Source: Hyphomicrobiaceae bacterium UBA2767 (GTDB lineage Bacteria; Pseudomonadota; Alphaproteobacteria; Rhizobiales; Methyloligellaceae). From it: 19,567 nucleotides of DNA. How positions within the stretch are numbered: the first letter of the stretch is position 1; every line of letters starts with the position of its first letter. Shown here one piece after another: positions 14,927-19,567 of the stretch. The translations under genes were made by a program, and so were the position numbers. The stretch is taken from the NCBI GenBank assembly GCA_002352635.1, contig DEIT01000179.1:1018-20584 (forward strand), read 5' to 3'. The notes under the pieces are model-generated. The model did no database searches and had not been told where the DNA came from. It saw only the letters and a program-made list of their open reading frames with translations.

Positions 14927-15895
14927 TTACCTGGATGTTGACTGAATCGTAGGCGCGACTGAATGTTCGCCCGGGATGCCGAAATCCAGATTGCTCAACC
15001 CGACACTTCCGCGATTTAGCGACCTGTAGCCAGCAATCGCGAATGCCGTAATTGCAGCGCCTGCCAGAACGTCAACAAGATAGTGGCCACCTTCAGTGAG
15101 TGTGGAAACGACAACTACTGAATTCAGCAATACCGCTGCTGGAAAAACGAACCTGAAATCACGGAAGCAATAGGCGGTGATGATCGCAAGCGCGGTATGA
15201 AAGGATGGGAAGGTTACAAGCCCCTCTGTCTTTGCGAATGAGATCGTTCGGAGGGACCCGTCTCGCAGGCCAACAAAGTATTGATGGTGCCACATCCCCG
15301 CTTCTTGGTTTAAGTTCGCGAAAGTCTCGGCGGCAGGAAGATGGAAGGCGTAGGCTCCTTCTGATGGTAACAGTCCCGCCAAGGTAACGATTACAAGCAT
15401 AGTAAAGGTAAACAGCGTAAGAAATTCTGTTAGGCATGCCTTGCGTTGCGCAAAGCCGAGTGCGAGCAGCAGAACGAAGACCTGCAGTATGGAACTTCGA
15501 TAAGCCCATGTGAGCGTCCATCCCAGGGCAGGACGATCGTTCACCCAACTGAGAAATGCAGTCCAGTTGAACATTAGGCTTGCGTCTATTGTCGCGAATT
15601 GAGCGTCCAGCAAAGGCAGGTTGAGGCTGGTGATGAAATAGCTATAGACAGCAGCGCTATTCGTGAGCAGCACGATGTAGATCATTGCTACAGCCAGCAT
15701 GCTGAAACCCGGCACTGGGCGACGATAGGTGTAGAACCAAGCGGTCGCTGCAAGCAAGATAAGAGCGATCGGCACCGGAAAGTAAGAAGCCAGCATAAGT
15801 GAGAAGTTGGTCTGGATGAGCCAGATGGCATCAATGACAAAAAGTGATACGACGCAATACCACAACGGTTTGGATGGAAACATTCCCATACTCAT
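14927..15895 (-). CDS. PAP2-superfamily integral membrane phosphatase
   Basis: This 322-residue membrane protein has about six to eight hydrophobic helices and the two C-terminal motifs of PAP2-type phosphatases. The C2-like motif is TFPSFHTALAI with His233 (PSFHT 230-234), and the C3-like motif is TEGGHYLVDVLAG with His271 and Asp275. The upstream KxxxxxxRP motif of classical PAP2 enzymes is not seen. This spacing and arrangement are more like the PAP2_3 branch related to inositol-phosphorylceramide synthases, so a lipid phosphatase or phosphotransferase role is likely but the substrate is unknown. The start may be any of three close ATGs (15895, 15889, 15883), none with a good ribosome site. 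It is the only minus-strand gene right of the origin and separates rho from mnmE, which are usually adjacent or nearly so in relatives. Confidence 0.85.
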   Translation of the reverse strand: MSMGMFPSKPLWYCVVSLFVIDAIWLIQTNFSLMLASYFPVPIALILLAATAWFYTYRRPVPGFSMLAVAMIYIVLLTNSAAVYSYFITSLNLPLLDAQFATIDASLMFNWTAFLSWVNDRPALGWTLTWAYRSSILQVFVLLLALGFAQRKACLTEFLTLFTFTMLVIVTLAGLLPSEGAYAFHLPAAETFANLNQEAGMWHHQYFVGLRDGSLRTISFAKTEGLVTFPSFHTALAIITAYCFRDFRFVFPAAVLLNSVVVVSTLTEGGHYLVDVLAGAAITAFAIAGYRSLNRGSVGLSNLDFGIPGEHSVAPTIQSTSR

Positions 15896-16052
15896 AACTA
15901 TTCAATCTTGATAAATTTTCGATAGAACGTCGATTGAACAGTCTAGCAATGGAGGATGAGAGAATCGTTAAAACCTCTCGCCCCGACCTGTTTGCGTGTG
16001 AGAGTTCTTCTGTCTTTTTGAGCCACCCAAGTGGATCCAGTCGTAGCCGAAA

Positions 16053-17426
16053 ATGGCGGTTTTTATGACGTTGTCCGGCCCAAAGACCAACACACCCACA
16101 TCTGACACCATTTTTGCGCTTTCGAGCGGCCGTGGCAGAGCGGGCATTGCGGTCGTTCGTTTGTCGGGTTCGCTTGCCGGCGGTGCGGTCCGGAAACTGG
16201 GCGGTGCATTGCCTGAGGGACGCCAGGCCCTGCTTCGTCATCTGTGCGACCCGCAGACGGGCGAGAAGCTCGATGATGCGCTCGTGCTGTTCTTTGAGGC
16301 CCCCTTGAGCTTTACCGGTGAGGATGTTGGCGAGCTTCATGTACATGGAGGTCCGGCGGTCATTGCAGCGGTGCTGGAGACACTGGACGGGATGGAAGGA
16401 CTGCGCATGGCGGAGCCTGGCGAGTTCGCGCGACGTGCATTCGAAAACGGCAAGCTCGATCTGACGCAGGCAGAGGGCCTGGCCGATCTGATCGAGGCTG
16501 AGACCCAAGCTCAGCGCCGTCAAGCTCTCAGACAATCAGGGGGTACCCTGCTTGCACTGTGTGACGAGTGGCGGGAACAGATCATACTGGCGGCATCTTT
16601 GGTTGAGGCCGCGCTCGATTTTTCCGATGAGGCAGATGTACCGGAGTTGATAGAGGATAGAGCGCGTCCGGTGATTGCGGATTTGCTGGGTGGGCTCAAT
16701 CATCATTTGGACGATGCGCGAAAAGGAGAGCGCTTGCGTGAGGGGTTGCAAGTGGTCCTGGCCGGACAGCCCAATGTCGGCAAGTCGAGCCTGCTTAACG
16801 CTCTTGCCTCGCGCGATGTGGCCATCGTTTCTCATGAGCCCGGAACAACCCGAGATGTTATTGAGGTGCATCTCGACCTTGGCGGATTTCCGGTAACCCT
16901 GATCGATACGGCTGGGCTTCGCCAGCCGTCAGGAGAGATCGAGCGTGAAGGCATGCGCCGCACCGTCGCGCGGGCCGCAGACGCAGATCTCCTGGTTTGG
17001 CTCGTCGATGCGGCCAAACCGGTCTGGGAGCCGCATGCAGATATCAAAGCTGGGAAGAGTCACATCTTAACAATCCTGAACAAAATCGATGTCGGGCCCG
17101 CGACGGGGAACAACCGCAAAGGGTCCCTGGCCATATCAGCCAAGACGGGCGACGGTCTCGAGCAACTGATCTCCTTTTTGACGGACAAGGCGTCCGAACT
17201 GATGGGTGCCGGTGAACCTGCAATCGTAACCCGGGCGCGCCAGCGTCGAGAGCTTGAGGCGTGTCGGGATGCGCTTCAGGCTTTTCTTTCCGGCGATGCG
17301 GCCGATCTCGAACTGCGCGCGGAGGATTTGCGCGTTGCAGCTCATTCTCTCGGCCGTCTCTCGGGGCGGGTCGATGTGGAGGACATTCTTGATCGTATTT
17401 TCGGCGATTTCTGTATCGGCAAGTAG
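16053..17426 (+). CDS. mnmE: tRNA modification GTPase MnmE (TrmE)
   Basis: With MnmG, MnmE installs the carboxymethylaminomethyl group on wobble uridine 34 of certain tRNAs. The 457-residue product has an N-terminal tetrahydrofolate-binding domain (DTIFALSSGRGRAGIAVVRL) and a helical domain with the G domain inserted in it. G1 is GQPNVGKSS (238-246), G3 DTAGLR (285-290) and G4 NKID (343-346). It ends in FCIGK, whose Cys is the family's C-terminal signature. The ATG at 16053 gives the longest form; the ATG at 16065 (MTLSGPK, 453 residues) is equally plausible because neither has a clear ribosome site. mnmG starts 80 bases later, and a parS site begins on the base after the TAG stop. Confidence 0.97.
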   Translation: MAVFMTLSGPKTNTPTSDTIFALSSGRGRAGIAVVRLSGSLAGGAVRKLGGALPEGRQALLRHLCDPQTGEKLDDALVLFFEAPLSFTGEDVGELHVHGGPAVIAAVLETLDGMEGLRMAEPGEFARRAFENGKLDLTQAEGLADLIEAETQAQRRQALRQSGGTLLALCDEWREQIILAASLVEAALDFSDEADVPELIEDRARPVIADLLGGLNHHLDDARKGERLREGLQVVLAGQPNVGKSSLLNALASRDVAIVSHEPGTTRDVIEVHLDLGGFPVTLIDTAGLRQPSGEIEREGMRRTVARAADADLLVWLVDAAKPVWEPHADIKAGKSHILTILNKIDVGPATGNNRKGSLAISAKTGDGLEQLISFLTDKASELMGAGEPAIVTRARQRRELEACRDALQAFLSGDAADLELRAEDLRVAAHSLGRLSGRVDVEDILDRIFGDFCIGK

Positions 17427-17442
17427 TGTTTCACGTGAAACA
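17427..17442. other. parS centromere site 1 (ParB-binding)
   Basis: TGTTTCACGTGAAACA is a perfect 16-base palindrome identical to the bacterial parS consensus recognised by ParB/Spo0J. It starts on the base right after the mnmE stop codon, in the mnmE-mnmG gap. ParB loaded here spreads along DNA and is moved by ParA to segregate the origin region. It lies about 5.8 kb from the DnaA-box cluster, within the range seen in other alphaproteobacteria. Confidence 0.95.
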
Positions 17443-17506
17443 TTCCGGGTCGTCAATTCCGGCAGGCTTTGACGGAGTGCATGGAACCGGATAGATCAAC
17501 TCTCCC

Positions 17507-19384
17507 ATGAGTCCTGTTTCGAAAAAGATCGATGTTATTGTGATCGGTGGCGGCCACGCGGGTTGTGAGGCGGCTGCAGCGTCCGCGCGTCTTGGTGCCA
17601 ATACGGTGCTCATCACCCACACTTTTGCGACCATTGGCGAAATGTCGTGTAATCCCGCTATTGGCGGGCTTGGAAAGGGCCATCTCGTGCGCGAGATTGA
17701 TGCGCTTGACGGATTGATGGGTCGTGTCGCCGATGATGCCGGTATCCAGTTTCGTGTGCTTAACCGCTCAAAGGGCCCCGCGGTGCAGGGGCCGCGTGCT
17801 CAGGCTGACCGGAAACTTTACCGGGAGTCCATGCAACGGGCGATCCGGGCGACCCGCAACCTCGAAGTCATAGAGGCGGGCGTTGACGATCTCATTGTCG
17901 AAAAGGGCCGGGTCGGTGGGGTTATTACATCCGACGGAGACTTGATCCGCGCCGGTGCGGTCGTGCTAACAACCGGCACATTCCTCAACGGGCTCATCCA
18001 TATTGGTGAAAAGAAAATTCCCGCCGGACGCATGGGTGAAGCCCCTGCGCTCAAGCTGTCAGACCGGCTCTATGCAATGGGGCTGTCCATGGGGCGGCTT
18101 AAGACAGGGACGCCGCCACGCCTCGATGGCAAGACGATTCGCAGGGATGATTTGAGCATCCAGCACGGTGATGCACTGCCAGTGCCGTTTTCTTTCCTTA
18201 CGGAGAAAATCGCACGCGAGCAGGTCCCCTGCCACATTACCTTCACCAACACTGAAACGCACGAAATCATCGAGAAAAACCTCGAAAATGCGCCGATTTA
18301 CTCAGGTCAGATCGAAAGCACCGGTCCGCGCTACTGCCCGTCGATCGAAGACAAGGTGGTACGCTTCAAGGAACGGGAGTCGCATCAGGTTTTCCTGGAA
18401 CCAGAGGGCCTCGACGACGATACGATCTATCCAAATGGGATTTCGACCTCCCTGTCCGAAGATGTCCAGCATGCTTTCCTGAAGACCATCCCGGGTCTCG
18501 AAAACACAACCATTCTCCGTCCAGGTTATGCAATCGAATACGACTACGTGGATCCCCGCGAACTTGATCCGTCCCTTCAGGTCAAGCGCCTCGCAGGATT
18601 GTATCTCGCAGGTCAGATAAATGGCACCACTGGATATGAGGAAGCCGCTGGTCAGGGCCTCATCGCGGGGCTCAACGCGGCGCTTGCTGCGGGAGGCGCC
18701 AGCCAGCACTTCTCTGTCAGCCGCGCGGAAGCGTATCTCGGCGTCATGATCGATGATTTGGTAACCCGTGGGGTCACCGAGCCATACCGGATGTTCACGT
18801 CGCGTGCAGAATACAGATTGAAGCTACGGGCAGACAATGCGGACCAGCGTCTGACACCAGCCGGAGAAAAGCTCGGCTGCGTGAGCCGTGAACGCTGTAC
18901 GGCCTTCAAGACCAAATCCAGAGCGCTTGATGGTGCGCGATCATTGTTGGGTTCGCTGACGATGACACCGAATGAAGCCGTGCGCTCGGGTCTCAGTGTC
19001 ACCCAGGACGGACGCCGTCGCACCGCCTTTGAGCTTCTGTCCTATCCGGGTATTGATTTAGAGGCCCTTCGGTCCATTTGGCCTGAAATTGGGCAGATTT
19101 CGCCTGCAATCGGCGTGCAAATAGAAACTGACGCGCGCTATGCCGTTTATCTCGCACGTCAGGAAGCAGATATCGCCGCCTACCGTAAGGACCAGAAAAC
19201 GGCCATTCCGAAAGAATTTGACTATGACTCGATTTCCGGGCTTTCCAACGAAATCCGGCAAAAACTCCTCGCAAGACGTCCAGCTACCCTTGCGCATGCG
19301 GCGCGCATAGACGGAATTACGCCGGCGGCTCTGATGTTGCTCGCAGCGCATGTAAAGAGGCCGCCTGATCGACAATCCGCCTGA
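17507..19384 (+). CDS. mnmG: tRNA uridine-5-carboxymethylaminomethyl modification enzyme MnmG (GidA)
   Basis: MnmG is the FAD- and NADH-dependent partner of MnmE in tRNA wobble-uridine modification. The 625-residue protein begins with the FAD-binding motif VIGGGHAGCEAA (12-23), followed by GEMSCNPAIGGLGKGHLVRE with the conserved Cys48, and GRLKTGTPPRLDG. It also has GYAIEYDYVDPREL and NGTTGYEEAAGQGLIAG, all diagnostic of the family. The C-terminal helical domain that contacts MnmE follows, with a final PATLAHAARIDGITPAAL. The ATG at 17507 has no strong ribosome site. The gene is bracketed by parS sites and followed 7 bases later by rsmG, the standard mnmG-rsmG (gidA-gidB) operon. Confidence 0.97.
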   Translation: MSPVSKKIDVIVIGGGHAGCEAAAASARLGANTVLITHTFATIGEMSCNPAIGGLGKGHLVREIDALDGLMGRVADDAGIQFRVLNRSKGPAVQGPRAQADRKLYRESMQRAIRATRNLEVIEAGVDDLIVEKGRVGGVITSDGDLIRAGAVVLTTGTFLNGLIHIGEKKIPAGRMGEAPALKLSDRLYAMGLSMGRLKTGTPPRLDGKTIRRDDLSIQHGDALPVPFSFLTEKIAREQVPCHITFTNTETHEIIEKNLENAPIYSGQIESTGPRYCPSIEDKVVRFKERESHQVFLEPEGLDDDTIYPNGISTSLSEDVQHAFLKTIPGLENTTILRPGYAIEYDYVDPRELDPSLQVKRLAGLYLAGQINGTTGYEEAAGQGLIAGLNAALAAGGASQHFSVSRAEAYLGVMIDDLVTRGVTEPYRMFTSRAEYRLKLRADNADQRLTPAGEKLGCVSRERCTAFKTKSRALDGARSLLGSLTMTPNEAVRSGLSVTQDGRRRTAFELLSYPGIDLEALRSIWPEIGQISPAIGVQIETDARYAVYLARQEADIAAYRKDQKTAIPKEFDYDSISGLSNEIRQKLLARRPATLAHAARIDGITPAALMLLAAHVKRPPDRQSA

Positions 19385-19391
19385 GGGCTAT

Positions 19392-19567
19392 ATGCCAGTG
19401 CCTGAGCTCCCGCTCATCGATACTCCAGAACAATTTGCCAAGCAGTTCGATGTTTCACGTGAAACACTCGAACGGCTGAAGATCTATGAGCAACTGCTGA
19501 GACGCTGGCAAAAAGGCACGAACCTGGTGTCGCCCGCGACCCTTGATCAGGTCTGGCATCGCCATTT
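19392..19567 (+). CDS. rsmG: 16S rRNA (guanine527-N7)-methyltransferase RsmG (5' part only)
   Basis: RsmG (GidB) methylates G527 of 16S rRNA with S-adenosylmethionine. The first 58 residues are visible, beginning MPVPELPLIDTPEQFAKQF and continuing DVSRETLERLKIYEQLLRRW and NLVSPATLDQVWHRHF, which match the N-terminal helices of the family. The SAM-binding domain lies past the window end. GAGG stands 5 bases before the ATG, a good ribosome site, and the gene starts 7 bases after the mnmG stop. The coding sequence for the VSRET residues is itself a parS site. In relatives parA and parB come next. Confidence 0.93.
   Translation, partial: MPVPELPLIDTPEQFAKQFDVSRETLERLKIYEQLLRRWQKGTNLVSPATLDQVWHRH
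19451..19466. other. parS centromere site 2 (inside rsmG)
   Basis: A second copy of TGTTTCACGTGAAACA, identical to site 1, lies within the rsmG reading frame, where it spells part of FDVSRETL. The two copies are 2,024 bases apart and in the same cluster as the expected parAB genes. A parS embedded in rsmG occurs in several bacteria, so both the DNA site and the protein residues may be under selection. Confidence 0.95.

Noticed and set aside
15896..16052. Divergent PAP2/mnmE gap searched for promoter and CtrA-type TTAA-N7-TTAA sites
   Set aside because: One GAATC and a few AT-rich words are present, but no full CtrA motif or convincing promoter was found.

Overview
The window is the replication-origin and centromere neighbourhood of an alphaproteobacterial chromosome. 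It is most likely from a Rhizobiales (Hyphomicrobiales) lineage, because the gene order is the one known there: hisH/DUF2628/hisB next to hslVU, secB next to dnaQ-coaE-aroE-maf-ppsR, and then hemE-hemJ-rho-mnmE-mnmG-rsmG. Base composition is moderate GC throughout. I see no RNA genes, insertion sequences, CRISPR or phage genes. Genus cannot be named from what is visible.

Left arm (1-11481): a histidine-biosynthesis block on the minus strand (hisB, a DUF2628 membrane protein, and hisH cut by the window edge) diverges from the hslV-hslU heat-shock protease operon. A minus-strand group follows: a Tim44-like membrane protein, the lytic transglycosylase mltA and an Smr-domain protein. fxsA and secB read rightward and converge on a tight minus-strand operon, ppsR-maf-aroE-coaE-dnaQ, whose genes overlap or are separated by 5-24 bases.

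Origin (11482-11920): the only stretch over 300 bases without a convincing gene lies between ppsR and hemE, where oriC sits in Caulobacter and in rhizobia. It carries two 8-of-9 and seven 7-of-9 matches to the DnaA box, an AT-rich block, and three GANTC (CcrM methylation) sites within 23 bases. Genes on both sides are transcribed away from it.

Right arm (11921-19567): hemE and hemJ overlap and supply two haem-pathway enzymes. rho follows behind a leader of about 250 bases. A minus-strand PAP2-family membrane phosphatase interrupts the usual rho-mnmE adjacency. mnmE, mnmG and the start of rsmG form the tRNA/rRNA modification cluster that normally leads into parA-parB. Two perfect 16-base parS sites (17427-17442 and 19451-19466) bracket mnmG, one directly after the mnmE stop codon and the other inside the rsmG coding sequence.

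No previously undescribed gene system was found. The most informative content is non-coding: the origin, its methylation sites and the two parS sites. The out-of-place PAP2 gene is the main accessory element.
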